64,000 nt of DNA from an uncultured Lachnospiraceae bacterium (GTDB lineage: Bacteria > Bacillota > Clostridia > Lachnospirales > Lachnospiraceae). Positions 25,795 through 35,397 of this stretch are shown here, piece by piece. Below the pieces are notes generated by a model. The model did not search any database. It was not told the DNA's origin and saw nothing but the letters and a program-made list of their open reading frames with translations. The stretch lies in the NCBI GenBank assembly GCA_910585965.1, contig CAJUHH010000004.1, positions 167,658 through 231,657 on the forward strand, written 5' to 3'. How positions within the stretch are numbered: the stretch's first letter is position 1; every line of letters starts with the position of its first letter. Both the position numbers and the translations under genes were made by a program.

Positions 25795-27943
25795 AATGTC
25801 CGCGTATGATGCGGAAAAATTGGATTTTGAAGCAGCCTTTGGAAAGTTTAAGGACAAGCGGCTGGCAATATATGGGATAGGCAGGATGTCTGCGACTTTA
25901 CTGCCGGAGCTTGGAGATTATAGGATTGTTGGGCTGCTGGACAGAGATAGCAGCAATTGGGGGAAAGTAATATACGGATATCCTGTTCTTTCAGTGGAGG
26001 AGGCAGAAAAAGAAGCGGATCTTGTAATTATTAATACGGCAGAATCCTATTGGAATGTTATTTGGAATAGGATCAGCGGGATATCCATACCAGTGTATTT
26101 TAAAAATGGTGTATTGGCGAAAAAGGAAGAAAAAGAAATTTTCTTTCAAAATCTGCCTTATTGGAATGGATCGTATGAAAAGCTGCAAAAAGAGGTGCTG
26201 GAATGTGATATCGTTTCCTTTGATATTTTTGATACACTGCTTATGCGCACCGCTATGGATCCTATCGATATGTTTCATTTTATAGAAAAACAGGAAGAAG
26301 AGATATTTCAAGGAGAGGATTTTTTTGAATTAAGAAAGAAAGCATCCGCAGCGGCAGGAGAGAATGCGACATTAACTGATATATACTCAAAGCTGCAGCT
26401 TTGGGGAAGGCTGAGCCACGGGCAGGCTGCGGCGTTGAAAGCCCGTGAGCTGATTGCCGAGAGAAAAAACTTCAGAGCGAGAAAAGACATGGTTTGTTTG
26501 CTGCAAAAAGCGGTAGAGAAGCGGAAAGAAGTATATTTGATCAGCGACATGTATATGGAGTCCGATTATCTTGCGGAGGTGATATACGAGTTGGCTGGAG
26601 TTAAGCTGCCACGTTCTTGTTTTCTCATATCATCGGAAAGAAAAAAACAGAAGAAGGACGGAACGCTTTGGAAGGAATATGCGGATAGAATCAAGGGAAG
26701 GGGAAAAGCGATCCATATTGGTGATGATAAAAAGGCGGACGAAATAGAACCCAGAAAGATGGGAATTGGCGTATATCGAATATGGAAGGCAAATGAGATG
26801 CTGGCGAACAGTTCGCTGGCTGATATTCGCTCGCTGGTGTGTAATCCATATGAATCCCTGCTGGCGGGCCATATTATGGAGAGGCTGTTTAACAGTCCGT
26901 TTGCATTGAATCAGATGAAAGGGAAGGTACAAATCGATCGGTTACGAGTAATGGGATATTGTGTGCTAGGGCCGGTTATTTATATTTTTTTGAAGTGGCT
27001 GTTGGAACAGGCTGAGAAAAAGGGGATATGCGACTATTTGTTTGTAGCGCGGGACGGATGGTTTTTGCTTCAAGACTATGAATATTTAGTAGGTTTGTCA
27101 GAAAAAAAGAATGCGCCGAAGGGCTATTACTTAGGCGCGTCAAGAAGGCTTGTCAGTGCGGCATCCATTAGAACCGAGGATGATTTTGAAAAAATTTTAC
27201 TTCTGCCGTACAGAGGTACTTTTTCGCAGCTTATGGAAAAAAGGTTCAACGTAAGGATTAAAGAGGGTGAAAACGCCAATAAAATGATTTCCTTGCCTGC
27301 AGATGCCGAAATGATAAAGAAACTCAGTTTTCCCTATATGGCTCAGATCATGACGGAAATGAAAGAAGAGAGGGAAAATTATCAGAAATATCTGGAACAG
27401 TTCCCGATAGAGAAGGCAACGGCAGTAGTTGACTTTTGTTATCATGGAACAATTCAATATTATTTGCAGAAAATTATTGGAAAGAGATTGGATGGATATT
27501 ATTTTTTTGCGGATATATCGAGCAATAACCCTTATTGCAGAGAGAATATGTTTCCTTGTTTTCAGGACGAAAGCGATAAAGAGGGTAAGGAAAGTGAAAT
27601 ATATAAAAAATGGATATTGATAGAAAGCTTTTTGACCGCGCCGCATGGAATGATTCAGTATGTTGATAAGAATGGAGAATTCGTATATGGCAGGCAAGGG
27701 AGAAACCAAATTTTTTTTCAGGAAAGAATAGAAATAAATGAAGGCGTGAAAGAATTTATCCGCGATATGGTAAAAGATGATGTTGACCGATGCCTGTCGG
27801 CTGATCATGCAATGATTCGCTTTGTCAGAAAGGCATATGGCTGCATGATGGAGGGTGACAGTGTATTGGGAGCAGAAATACGAAAGTATTTTTATTTTGA
27901 TAACGATATGGTTCATGACAGAGAGCTGAATATTTTTGAATAG
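25778..27943 (+). CDS. HAD-superfamily hydrolase-like protein with Rossmann-like N-terminus (COG5610 type)
   Basis: About 721 residues in three parts. Residues 20-130 form a Rossmann-like nucleotide-binding fold (LAIYGIGRMSATLLPEL, VGLLDRD). Residues 145-360 are a HAD-type domain with SFDIFDTLLMR (motif I), YLISDMYM and HIGDDKKADEIEP (motif IV). The C-terminal 350 residues are typical of large HAD-like proteins of polysaccharide loci (COG5610) and have no named activity. The gene overlaps the previous one; three ATGs (25769, 25778, 25796) are possible and 25778 has the best-placed AGGGA. It is likely a cytoplasmic enzyme of glycan assembly, perhaps a phosphatase or phosphotransferase. Confidence 0.7.
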   Translation: MAYKDEMSAYDAEKLDFEAAFGKFKDKRLAIYGIGRMSATLLPELGDYRIVGLLDRDSSNWGKVIYGYPVLSVEEAEKEADLVIINTAESYWNVIWNRISGISIPVYFKNGVLAKKEEKEIFFQNLPYWNGSYEKLQKEVLECDIVSFDIFDTLLMRTAMDPIDMFHFIEKQEEEIFQGEDFFELRKKASAAAGENATLTDIYSKLQLWGRLSHGQAAALKARELIAERKNFRARKDMVCLLQKAVEKRKEVYLISDMYMESDYLAEVIYELAGVKLPRSCFLISSERKKQKKDGTLWKEYADRIKGRGKAIHIGDDKKADEIEPRKMGIGVYRIWKANEMLANSSLADIRSLVCNPYESLLAGHIMERLFNSPFALNQMKGKVQIDRLRVMGYCVLGPVIYIFLKWLLEQAEKKGICDYLFVARDGWFLLQDYEYLVGLSEKKNAPKGYYLGASRRLVSAASIRTEDDFEKILLLPYRGTFSQLMEKRFNVRIKEGENANKMISLPADAEMIKKLSFPYMAQIMTEMKEERENYQKYLEQFPIEKATAVVDFCYHGTIQYYLQKIIGKRLDGYYFFADISSNNPYCRENMFPCFQDESDKEGKESEIYKKWILIESFLTAPHGMIQYVDKNGEFVYGRQGRNQIFFQERIEINEGVKEFIRDMVKDDVDRCLSADHAMIRFVRKAYGCMMEGDSVLGAEIRKYFYFDNDMVHDRELNIFE

Positions 27944-27961
27944 AGGACAGGCTGGTGAGAA

Positions 27962-29095
27962 ATGGAGAGCATAAGGGATAAAATTGATCGGATAAAAGCG
28001 CGGAAGATGAAGGTGTGTATATTCGGGGCCGGAAAAATGGGTACGGGTTTTTGGTATGATATGCTTAAAAATCTTCAAATAGAACCAAGATATTTTTGCG
28101 ATAATGATCCTGATAAATGGGGAAAGGAAGTAAAAGACGGTATTCGATGCATTTCTCCCGGAGAACTGACGGAGAAAGAAAATTGTGCATGTTTCATTTT
28201 AATAGGCATTTTTAAAATAAGCACCATAAAGAAGCAGTTATATGATATGGGCATAGAGACAGTAGTTACGTTTTCCGATCTGTATATGCTTGATGAAGTA
28301 CATCGGATCTTTTATAGCCAGCCATATCTTTATGACGAAGGGCTATATCGGAAAAGACTGGAAATTCTGGAACAGGGAGATGAAAGAAAGATAGAGATAT
28401 GGAATCCCAATAATAAGAAGATTGCAGTATATACATGTATTACCGGAAACTATGAAGAAGTGCTGGAACCGAAGGTGATATCCGATGAATGTGATTATTT
28501 TGTGATTTCTGATGAAAAGCCGAAGGGAACAAAAATATATCAGTGGATTGCGACAAAGGATGTTGTGCCTGACTGGGTAGAGGATCATGTACGGCGGAAT
28601 CGATATTGCAAAATTAATGGAGAAAAAATATTCAAAAATTACCGATATTCTATATATATTGATGGATCGGATAGGATTATCGGCGATATCGGACAATATG
28701 CGGATCGGACTGGAAAATGCGGGATTGCGCTTCGGCCGCATCTTTTATATCCGGATTTGGATGTCTATACAGAAGCGATACAATGTGTATCCTGCCATTT
28801 GGATGAAGAAGATTTGATACGGTGGCAGATAGAATCATATAGGAAAGAGAATATGCCTGCCAATTTTGGAATGTTTGAATGCGGCTTCATCGTCAGGGAC
28901 CACAGGAATAAATTATGTCAGGAAATTATGGAAAGATGGTGGAAAGAGGTATTCACGCGTTCCAGCAGGGATCAGCTTTCATTTACTTATTGTCTATGGA
29001 AGAGCGGCATGTGTGCATGCGATGTGGGGATCATTGGAAAAGGCAGACTGGACGGAGGGGTACAAGGAGTTACGACAGTGCATTACCATCATTGA
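27962..29095 (+). CDS. DUF616 (TOD1/MUCI70-type) glycosyltransferase with Rossmann-like N-terminus
   Basis: A 377-residue protein. The first 110 residues are a Rossmann-like domain (VCIFGAGKMGTGF, YFCDNDPDKWG) of the kind also found at the start of the HAD protein upstream. Residues 145-377 match the DUF616 glycosyltransferase-like family: IAVYTCITGNYEEVLEP, DYFVISDEKP, a conserved RNRYCKI and YSIYIDGSDRI. It probably transfers a sugar to the glycan. The gene follows the HAD gene by 18 bp and precedes a small membrane-anchored Rossmann protein by 19 bp. Confidence 0.75.
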   Translation: MESIRDKIDRIKARKMKVCIFGAGKMGTGFWYDMLKNLQIEPRYFCDNDPDKWGKEVKDGIRCISPGELTEKENCACFILIGIFKISTIKKQLYDMGIETVVTFSDLYMLDEVHRIFYSQPYLYDEGLYRKRLEILEQGDERKIEIWNPNNKKIAVYTCITGNYEEVLEPKVISDECDYFVISDEKPKGTKIYQWIATKDVVPDWVEDHVRRNRYCKINGEKIFKNYRYSIYIDGSDRIIGDIGQYADRTGKCGIALRPHLLYPDLDVYTEAIQCVSCHLDEEDLIRWQIESYRKENMPANFGMFECGFIVRDHRNKLCQEIMERWWKEVFTRSSRDQLSFTYCLWKSGMCACDVGIIGKGRLDGGVQGVTTVHYHH

Positions 29096-29114
29096 AAGGA
29101 AGACAGGTGAAAAA

Positions 29115-29597
29115 ATGAAATGGTTAAGGGCGGTGTTCTTGCTGGCAGCAGGCGGATTAACAGGCGTTTTTTTTAATGAAAGAATGAAAAAGGGAGAAAA
29201 GCAGTTACAATTAAAAAATTATAAAAAGTATGAATGCCTTTATCATTTGATGCATCAATGGATGACAATGAATGAAATGGGGTTCAGCGTGGCAGGACTG
29301 CTGGCAGCGTTTGGATATAAGAATATTGCAATATATGGAATGGCAGATGTGGGGAAGCATTTATATCATGCTTTGCAGGGAAGCGAAATTAAAGTGAGTT
29401 ATTGCATTGACAGGGGAAAGAGCGGATGGTATAGGGACACCGAGATAAAAAAGCCGGAGGAGGCTTTGGAAGATGTGGACGCAGTTATTGTAACAGCCAT
29501 TATGGACTTTGAGGAAATAAAGGAATATTTACAGAAAAAAACGGATAGCGCTGTTGTGTCATTGGAAGAGATATTATACGAAGGCGCATGGAGATAG
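29115..29597 (+). CDS. Membrane-anchored Rossmann-like protein (paralog 1)
   Basis: A 160-residue protein with one N-terminal hydrophobic segment (about residues 4-19) followed by positive charges, then a Rossmann-like domain (NIAIYGMADVGKHLYHAL, YCIDRG) ending in a VVSLEEILYE strand-helix. It aligns with the protein at 43529-44005. The fold resembles the nucleotide-sugar-binding domains of PglD-like and HAD-associated proteins in such loci, but there is no catalytic domain. It may tether a nucleotide sugar, or an enzyme, at the membrane; this is a guess. ATG 29115 follows CAGGTGA; a longer reading frame extends upstream over the DUF616 gene but has no support. Confidence 0.65.
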   Translation: MKWLRAVFLLAAGGLTGVFFNERMKKGEKQLQLKNYKKYECLYHLMHQWMTMNEMGFSVAGLLAAFGYKNIAIYGMADVGKHLYHALQGSEIKVSYCIDRGKSGWYRDTEIKKPEEALEDVDAVIVTAIMDFEEIKEYLQKKTDSAVVSLEEILYEGAWR

Positions 29598-29599
29598 AT

Positions 29600-31276
29600 A
29601 TGTGTGGAATTCTTGGAGGAACAATACGGAGCTGGGATTATCAAAAGGGGATCGAGAGTATTAAGCATAGAGGGCCGGACGGCGGAAGAATAGAGAGCGT
29701 GGACGGGATTACCCTGGCATTTGTAAGGCTGGCTGTACAAGATTTAACGGCTGCCGGAATGCAGCCGATGCAGTCGGGGGACGGTCAAGTATTTCTAGTG
29801 TTTAATGGTGAAATCTATGGATATGAGACAGTCAGGGAGGAACTGAAAAAAAAATATGTTTTTCACGGGAATAGCGATACAGAAGTAATTTTAAATGCTT
29901 ATCTGGAATGGGGGAATTCTTTTATTGAAAAAATTGACGGCATGTTTGCGATTGCTATTTATGACAGGAGAAGCAGGGAAATTAAACTTTTTAGGGACAG
30001 AACGGGGATAAAACCATTATATTATTATATAGGAGAAGAAGGGATCGCGTTTGCATCAGAATTAAAAGCATTGGAAAATGCGGGAAAAGATATTCATTGG
30101 AAGATCGATGAAACGGCTATTTATGATTTTTTGTTTTATCAATATATACCGGATCCTAAAACGATGTACCGACAGGTAAAAAAATTGAAACCAGGATATA
30201 AGCTGACATATCACCTTGATACCCGGAGGACGGATATAGATAGATACTGGAGATTGAAGGTCAATACAACGACAGGAAGAAAAAGGAAAAGGGAAGATAT
30301 TGCGGAAGAGTTGAGATACTTGATCGGAAAGTCTGTCAGAAACCATTTAATAGCAGATGTCCCGACGGGTACATTTTTGAGCGGAGGCATTGATTCGAGC
30401 ATCATTACCTATGAAGCGGCACAGGCAGCACCGAAAATACATGCTTTTTCCATAGGATTTACAGAAAAGGAGTTCGATGAATCGGAGATTGCAGAGCGAT
30501 TCTGCCTGGAAAAAAATATTATGCTGAAGAAAAAAATATTACAGGTCAAAGATATTGCGAAGATCAGAGACCGTATGCGGGGATGGTATGATGAACCATT
30601 TGCGGATACCTCGGCATATCCTACTTTTCTTGTATCTGAGTTTGCCAGAAAAGATGCAACAGTAGTATTGACAGGAGACGGGGGCGATGAATTATTCGGG
30701 GGATATGGGAGATATTTATCATTTCTCGATTTTTATAAAAAGCGCAAGGAAAGCGGTCATAAAGCGAAGCCATTTATTCAAAGTAAAAAGCGGAGAAACG
30801 ATGAATTGGCGGCTATAAGAAGAGGACTCGGGATGACGGAGAGGGAGTTTTACTGGGAATATGAAAGAAAATGGAAAATACGCAGGGATTATGATCCCTA
30901 TGACCATTTGCGCCAGTATGATATGCCGGAACTGCCGCCGTTTACAAGAATGCGCTACTTGGATTTTAAGACTTATCTTCCAGGAGATATTCTGACAAAG
31001 GTGGACAGAGTGAGCATGGCAGTTTCCCTGGAGGCAAGAGTTCCATTTCTCAGCAGGGAAGTGGTGGAGTTTGCTTTTTCCCTGTCGGAAGAAGAATGTA
31101 ATCATGGAGAAGGACTGAAAGCCTGTTTAAAGGATGCTTATGATGGCATTATTCCGAATGAAATCCTATATGGAATCAAAAAAGGATTCGGTATTCCGAC
31201 AAATTATCTTTGGAGGGAGAAAAAGGCGGTCAGTTTATATGCAGGGGTACTGGAAGAACATTGGAAGGAGCTGTAA
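29600..31276 (+). CDS. asnB: Glutamine-hydrolysing asparagine synthase-like amidotransferase
   Basis: A 558-residue class II amidotransferase. Cys2 of MCGILGG is the glutaminase nucleophile, which fixes the start at ATG 29600. RHRGPDG-type and NGEIYGYE motifs follow, and the synthetase domain has the PP-loop LSGGIDSS near residue 260 and TGDGGDELFGGYGRY. It is shorter than standard AsnB (about 600-650). AsnB paralogs inside glycan loci often amidate sugar acids or other carboxylates instead of making asparagine, and this placement between glycosyltransferase genes fits that reading. It starts two bases after the preceding stop, so it is almost certainly co-translated. Confidence 0.87.
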   Translation: MCGILGGTIRSWDYQKGIESIKHRGPDGGRIESVDGITLAFVRLAVQDLTAAGMQPMQSGDGQVFLVFNGEIYGYETVREELKKKYVFHGNSDTEVILNAYLEWGNSFIEKIDGMFAIAIYDRRSREIKLFRDRTGIKPLYYYIGEEGIAFASELKALENAGKDIHWKIDETAIYDFLFYQYIPDPKTMYRQVKKLKPGYKLTYHLDTRRTDIDRYWRLKVNTTTGRKRKREDIAEELRYLIGKSVRNHLIADVPTGTFLSGGIDSSIITYEAAQAAPKIHAFSIGFTEKEFDESEIAERFCLEKNIMLKKKILQVKDIAKIRDRMRGWYDEPFADTSAYPTFLVSEFARKDATVVLTGDGGDELFGGYGRYLSFLDFYKKRKESGHKAKPFIQSKKRRNDELAAIRRGLGMTEREFYWEYERKWKIRRDYDPYDHLRQYDMPELPPFTRMRYLDFKTYLPGDILTKVDRVSMAVSLEARVPFLSREVVEFAFSLSEEECNHGEGLKACLKDAYDGIIPNEILYGIKKGFGIPTNYLWREKKAVSLYAGVLEEHWKEL

Positions 31277-31278
31277 CG

Positions 31279-32532
31279 ATGCACATTGTGTTGGTAACGA
31301 ATGAACTTGCTACGGAGAAAAATGCTTCCGGCGGATTGGCCAGCTTTACGGCTAATATGGCGCGCATATTTGCGGAAAAAGGGCATCGTGTCAGTGTTAT
31401 TCTGTTTACGACGAAAGAGGTTTTTTTGGAATTTGATTCGGATATCGAATTAGAGAATGTTTTTGTAAGGAAGGAGGTATGGGATTGGACGGACAAATTG
31501 ACCCGAATCATATGCTTTGGAAAAAAGAAACTTTATGACGAACTAAGGAGGGCTATACTCGACCTGGAAAAAAGCTATTATATATCAAGAGCCATAAGCA
31601 AATTAAATAAAAAAAATAAGGTGGATATTGTCCATTATTGCAATCTGCAAGCACCTTCCCTGCTGGCATTAAAAAATATTCCATATGTGGTAAGGATGTC
31701 GAGCTTGACAAGAACGTGCATGAAAGCCCATGAAAGATATTATTCCATAGAACAGAAAGAATACCCGGCTACTCTTCGGATGAGAATGGAAGAAACAGCC
31801 ATGAAAAGGGCAAGATATGTCATTTCTCCAAGCTTGTTGTGTGCAGAGTTAACACAAAGGCTGATTGGCATAAAGCCGGATATATTGGAAAGTCCTTTTG
31901 TTTTGGAAAGAAGAAAATGGAATGATACGGTTTACAACCAAAAACTGAAAGATAAAATGTATATTTTGCATTATGGCAGTTTATCGTATTTCAAAGGAAC
32001 ACACATCGTGGCGGAAACAATATGGCGGTTATTAAAGGAATATTCGGATATTTATCTCGTAATGGCAGGAAGCAGTGAGGAAATTTATGATGAAAATTCT
32101 GGAATGGAATGGAAGGCTTTTGAGTTGGTGAAACAAAGGGCGGGGGAATATGGAGACAGGGTTTTGTACCTGGGGCAGCTTGTCAGGGAAAAGTTATATC
32201 CAATTATTGAAAACGCGCAGATCTGCTGGCTTCCCTACCGGCTGGACAACCTTTCCAATGCGTGTATTGAGGCTATGGCAATGGGAAAAATCGTGATAGG
32301 CACGGAAAGATCCAGTTTTGAACAGTTGATTGAGGATAGGATCAGCGGATTTCTATGCGAGAGGGAATCGCCGGAGAGCAATTTTTCTGCGTTGAAGGAG
32401 GCGCTTCAGATGACAGAACAGGAGAAGCAGAAGATGGGAGAAGAGGCGAAAAAGCAGATAGAAAGGTTGCATCCGGAAGAAATTTATAAAAATTATCTGG
32501 AATATTATGAGAAAGTGATCAGGGAATGGTGA
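31279..32532 (+). CDS. Family 4 glycosyltransferase
   Basis: A 417-residue GT-B enzyme. The N-terminal half has the glycine-rich acceptor-side loop (NASGGLASFTANMARIFAEKGH), and the C-terminal half has LHYGSLSYFKGTH, the donor-binding GQLVREKLYPII region and the E-X7-E-like NACIEAMAMGKIVIGTE segment of GT4. It acts in the cytoplasm and retains the donor anomeric configuration, as known for the family. ATG 31279 follows AAGGAG that overlaps the end of asnB. It is the last intact gene before the broken isomerase remnant at 32.5 kb. Confidence 0.87.
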   Translation: MHIVLVTNELATEKNASGGLASFTANMARIFAEKGHRVSVILFTTKEVFLEFDSDIELENVFVRKEVWDWTDKLTRIICFGKKKLYDELRRAILDLEKSYYISRAISKLNKKNKVDIVHYCNLQAPSLLALKNIPYVVRMSSLTRTCMKAHERYYSIEQKEYPATLRMRMEETAMKRARYVISPSLLCAELTQRLIGIKPDILESPFVLERRKWNDTVYNQKLKDKMYILHYGSLSYFKGTHIVAETIWRLLKEYSDIYLVMAGSSEEIYDENSGMEWKAFELVKQRAGEYGDRVLYLGQLVREKLYPIIENAQICWLPYRLDNLSNACIEAMAMGKIVIGTERSSFEQLIEDRISGFLCERESPESNFSALKEALQMTEQEKQKMGEEAKKQIERLHPEEIYKNYLEYYEKVIREW

Positions 32533-32538
32533 CGAGAG

Positions 32539-32809
32539 ATGGAAGATATATATCTGAGGAAATTGTGGGAGGCGCTGGAAGGAACGGAGATATGGAAAAA
32601 AATGATGAAAAATATGCGGATTATACAAGAAGAATGGTGGTATGAAAACATACAGCCTCTACGACAATGCAGTAACTACTTGCATGGGGAATGACTACGG
32701 CTATGAATATATTTTTTCGAAGCCCCTGGAGTTTTTGCTTAGAGAGGGGGATCTGCTTATTGCAATCAGCAGATCGTGGATTGTATTATGGAACGGGATG
32801 GCGTGGTAA
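32539..32809 (+). pseudogene. Remnant of a sedoheptulose-7-phosphate isomerase-like (GmhA, SIS domain) gene
   Basis: The 310-bp gap between intact genes holds a broken isomerase. In the frame from 32642 the peptide YSLYDNAVTTCMGNDYGYE, followed by IFSKPLEF and EGDLLIAIS, matches the central part of SIS-domain phosphoheptose isomerases (D-N-V-A-X-X-T-A-X-G-N-D-X-G-Y-E and G-D-V-V-I-A-I-S-G-S). The phosphate-binding N-terminal block (GNGGSA) and the C-terminal half are missing. A separate frame from 32539 (MEDIYLRKLWEALEG) may be the decayed N-terminus. The next genes are an epimerase and a heptose-type kinase/nucleotidyltransferase, as expected for a former gmhA. Confidence 0.65.
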
Positions 32810-32842
32810 TATAGAAATAGAAGAATAAAGCGGAGGTGCAGT

Positions 32843-33829
32843 ATGATTTCATTAGTAACTGGAGGATGCGGATTTATAGGTTCCCATATGGTGGATCGAT
32901 TGCTTGCGGAGGGACATAAGGTAAGAGTTATTGATAATTGGACGACAGGGCGGCCTGAGAATCTGGAACATCAGAAAAATAACCCGGACTTGACAGTTTA
33001 TCATATGGATATCAGAAATAGAGAAGAAATTGCGCCGGTATTTAAAGATGTGGATTATATCTTTCATTTTGCGGCATTGGCAGATATCGTTCCGTCTATC
33101 CAGAAACCATGGGAATATTATTCTTCTAATGTATTAGGAACATATCATGTAGTGGAATGTGCAAAGAATGCCGGAATTAAAAAGCTGGTGTATGCAGCAT
33201 CGTCATCCTGCTATGGCATTCCAGACGAATATCCGACAAAAGAAACAGCAGAAATCAGACCGCAGTATCCATATGCTTTAACGAAGCGTTTAGGAGAAGA
33301 AACAGTGCTTCACTGGGGGCAGGTATATGGATTGCCAGTAGTGACGTTGAGGCTGTTTAATGTATATGGAACCAGATCGCGGACATCGGGTACCTATGGG
33401 GCTGTGTTTGGAGTATTTTTGGCGCAGAAGCTGGCGGGAAAACCGTTTACCGTAGTGGGGGATGGAAACCAGACAAGGGATTTTACCTATGTAACGGATA
33501 TAGCGGATGCCTTTTATGCAGCGGCTGTGTCGGATATTGTGCAGGAAACTTTTAATGTAGGAAGCGGCGGCACATATTCGGTAAATCGTCTCTGCGAATT
33601 GCTTGGAGGGGAAATCGTCCATATACCGAAACGTCCGGGAGAACCCGACTGCACATTTGCAGATACAGAAAAAATTGAAAGGAAGCTTGGGTGGAAAGCA
33701 AAAGTATCATTTGAGGAAGGTGTTCAAAAGGTGCTGGACCATATCGATTATTGGAAAGAAGCTCCAGTATGGACACCGGACAGTATAGGAACGGCTACCG
33801 AGGACTGGTTTAAATATCTGGGAAAATAG
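32843..33829 (+). CDS. NAD-dependent nucleotide-sugar epimerase/dehydratase (extended SDR)
   Basis: A 328-residue extended short-chain dehydrogenase with TGGCGFIGSH (residues 6-15), the catalytic SSS region (ASSSCYG) and Y-X3-K (YALTK), and a C-terminal RDFTYVTDIADA block typical of UDP-hexose 4-epimerases and related enzymes. It acts on an NDP-sugar in the cytoplasm. As the first intact gene of a heptose-like cassette it could epimerise or oxidise an activated heptose, but a standard hexose epimerase is equally possible. The ATG follows GGAGGTG. Confidence 0.85.
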   Translation: MISLVTGGCGFIGSHMVDRLLAEGHKVRVIDNWTTGRPENLEHQKNNPDLTVYHMDIRNREEIAPVFKDVDYIFHFAALADIVPSIQKPWEYYSSNVLGTYHVVECAKNAGIKKLVYAASSSCYGIPDEYPTKETAEIRPQYPYALTKRLGEETVLHWGQVYGLPVVTLRLFNVYGTRSRTSGTYGAVFGVFLAQKLAGKPFTVVGDGNQTRDFTYVTDIADAFYAAAVSDIVQETFNVGSGGTYSVNRLCELLGGEIVHIPKRPGEPDCTFADTEKIERKLGWKAKVSFEEGVQKVLDHIDYWKEAPVWTPDSIGTATEDWFKYLGK

Positions 33830-33856
33830 AAGAAGGCGGATATAGAGGTTTGCAGA

Positions 33857-35389
33857 ATGGACAAGATAGTTTCAAAGGAAGTGTTTCAGGAAAAAATAAA
33901 GAAAGAACTGAATGATGAGGGAAAAACAATTGCGTTATGCCATGGGGTATTTGATCTGCTGCATCCAGGCCATATTATTCATTTGGAACAGGCGAAGGAG
34001 ATGGCTGATGTACTAGTGGTGTCAGTTACTGCGGCAAAGTATGTGCGCAAGGGTCCGGGAAGGCCTTACTTTGATGATGAAATGCGTATGAAAGTATTGG
34101 CCGCTTTGGAATGTGTGGATTATGTCATGTTGTCTGAGGGATATACGGTAGACGATATTATTGAAAGTATTGAGCCGGATATTTATGTAAAGGGAGAAGA
34201 GTATGCGAAGGCGGAAGACGATATTACAGGCAAGATCATAGAGGAAAAGGCGCTGGTGGAAAAGCATGGGGGCAGGATCGGATTTACTACAGGCCAGGTA
34301 TTCAGCTCTACGAAGCTGATCAATATCGCGATGGCGGGTTTGTCAGATGAAGTCCGGCTGTTTATGGAAGATTTTAAAACACGGCATACGATGAAGGAGA
34401 TCAGGGATTATGCGGATCGGATCAGCAATCTGAAAGTTCTTGTAGTCGGAGATGTCATTATCGATAAATATACTTACTGTAATGTACAAGGGATGATGTC
34501 GAAAGATATGGGGTATTCGGCAAGATTATCCCATACGGAGGAATATTTTGGCGGCTCTGCCGCGATAGCAAGGCATTTGGCGACCTTTACGAATCACGTG
34601 ACTCTGATGTCAATGATCGGAAATGAGGAAGAAATAAGGCTTCGGCTTTTTGACGAACTGGCAGATAAGATACGGTTAAAGCTGACATATAGCAAGAAGC
34701 TTTCAACAATAGTGAAGCACAGATACCTGACGCGCAATGAAAAGCGGGAGGAATATAAGAAAATATTTGCAATTAACAATATCCCGGATGATATTCGGTA
34801 TGAAGCAGATGTCTATGCGGAGTTTAAAAGAGAACTAAAAGAAAAAATAAGGGATTTCGATGCGGTATTTTTGTGTGATTTCGGACATGGCCTGATTGAC
34901 AGGGAAATCATAAATCTGGTACAGGAAAATGCAAAATACCTTATATTAAACTGTCAGACCAATTCCACTAATAAGGGATTAAATGTAATTACAAAATATA
35001 ACAGGGCAGATGTTTTTACCCTGGACCAGCAGGAATTGAAGCTGGCTTTCCCGGAATTTTCAATGGACGAACGAACCAGCCTGAAAAAATTGGCATGCCA
35101 TCTGAAAGGAAATGGCTGGCTGACAAGAGGTTCTAAAGGCGCATACGGGATACATGTGCAGGAAATACATGAGTGTCCTGCGTTTACGTTAAGCGTAAAG
35201 GATACGATAGGGGCTGGAGATGCCTTTTTTGCAACGGCAGGGATTTTTGCAGCGGCGGGTGCTTCGGTAGAGGTAGGAACTTTTATGGGGAATATCGGAG
35301 GGGCTTTGGGCGCAAATATCGTAGGGAATAAAGAAGCAGTGGAAAAAATAAATGCATTGAAGTATGCCAGTACGTTGATGAATGTATAA
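33857..35389 (+). CDS. Bifunctional nucleotidyltransferase-sugar kinase, HldE-like with reversed domain order
   Basis: A 510-residue protein. Residues 15-155 are an RfaE/HldE-type nucleotidyltransferase (HGVFDLLHPGH, H-X-G-H at about residue 35; YVKGEEY; SSTKLIN). Residues 190-510 are a PfkB/ribokinase-type sugar kinase (VLVVGDVIIDKYTY, FGGSAAIARHLA, and the anion-hole/catalytic DTIGAGDAFF near residue 450). Classical HldE has the kinase first; here the order is reversed. By analogy it would phosphorylate a heptose-7-phosphate at C1 and, after GmhB action, add a nucleotide. GmhB is found at 52520 and an isomerase remnant just upstream. Confidence 0.85.
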   Translation: MDKIVSKEVFQEKIKKELNDEGKTIALCHGVFDLLHPGHIIHLEQAKEMADVLVVSVTAAKYVRKGPGRPYFDDEMRMKVLAALECVDYVMLSEGYTVDDIIESIEPDIYVKGEEYAKAEDDITGKIIEEKALVEKHGGRIGFTTGQVFSSTKLINIAMAGLSDEVRLFMEDFKTRHTMKEIRDYADRISNLKVLVVGDVIIDKYTYCNVQGMMSKDMGYSARLSHTEEYFGGSAAIARHLATFTNHVTLMSMIGNEEEIRLRLFDELADKIRLKLTYSKKLSTIVKHRYLTRNEKREEYKKIFAINNIPDDIRYEADVYAEFKRELKEKIRDFDAVFLCDFGHGLIDREIINLVQENAKYLILNCQTNSTNKGLNVITKYNRADVFTLDQQELKLAFPEFSMDERTSLKKLACHLKGNGWLTRGSKGAYGIHVQEIHECPAFTLSVKDTIGAGDAFFATAGIFAAAGASVEVGTFMGNIGGALGANIVGNKEAVEKINALKYASTLMNV

Positions 35390-35397
35390 CGGGGGAA

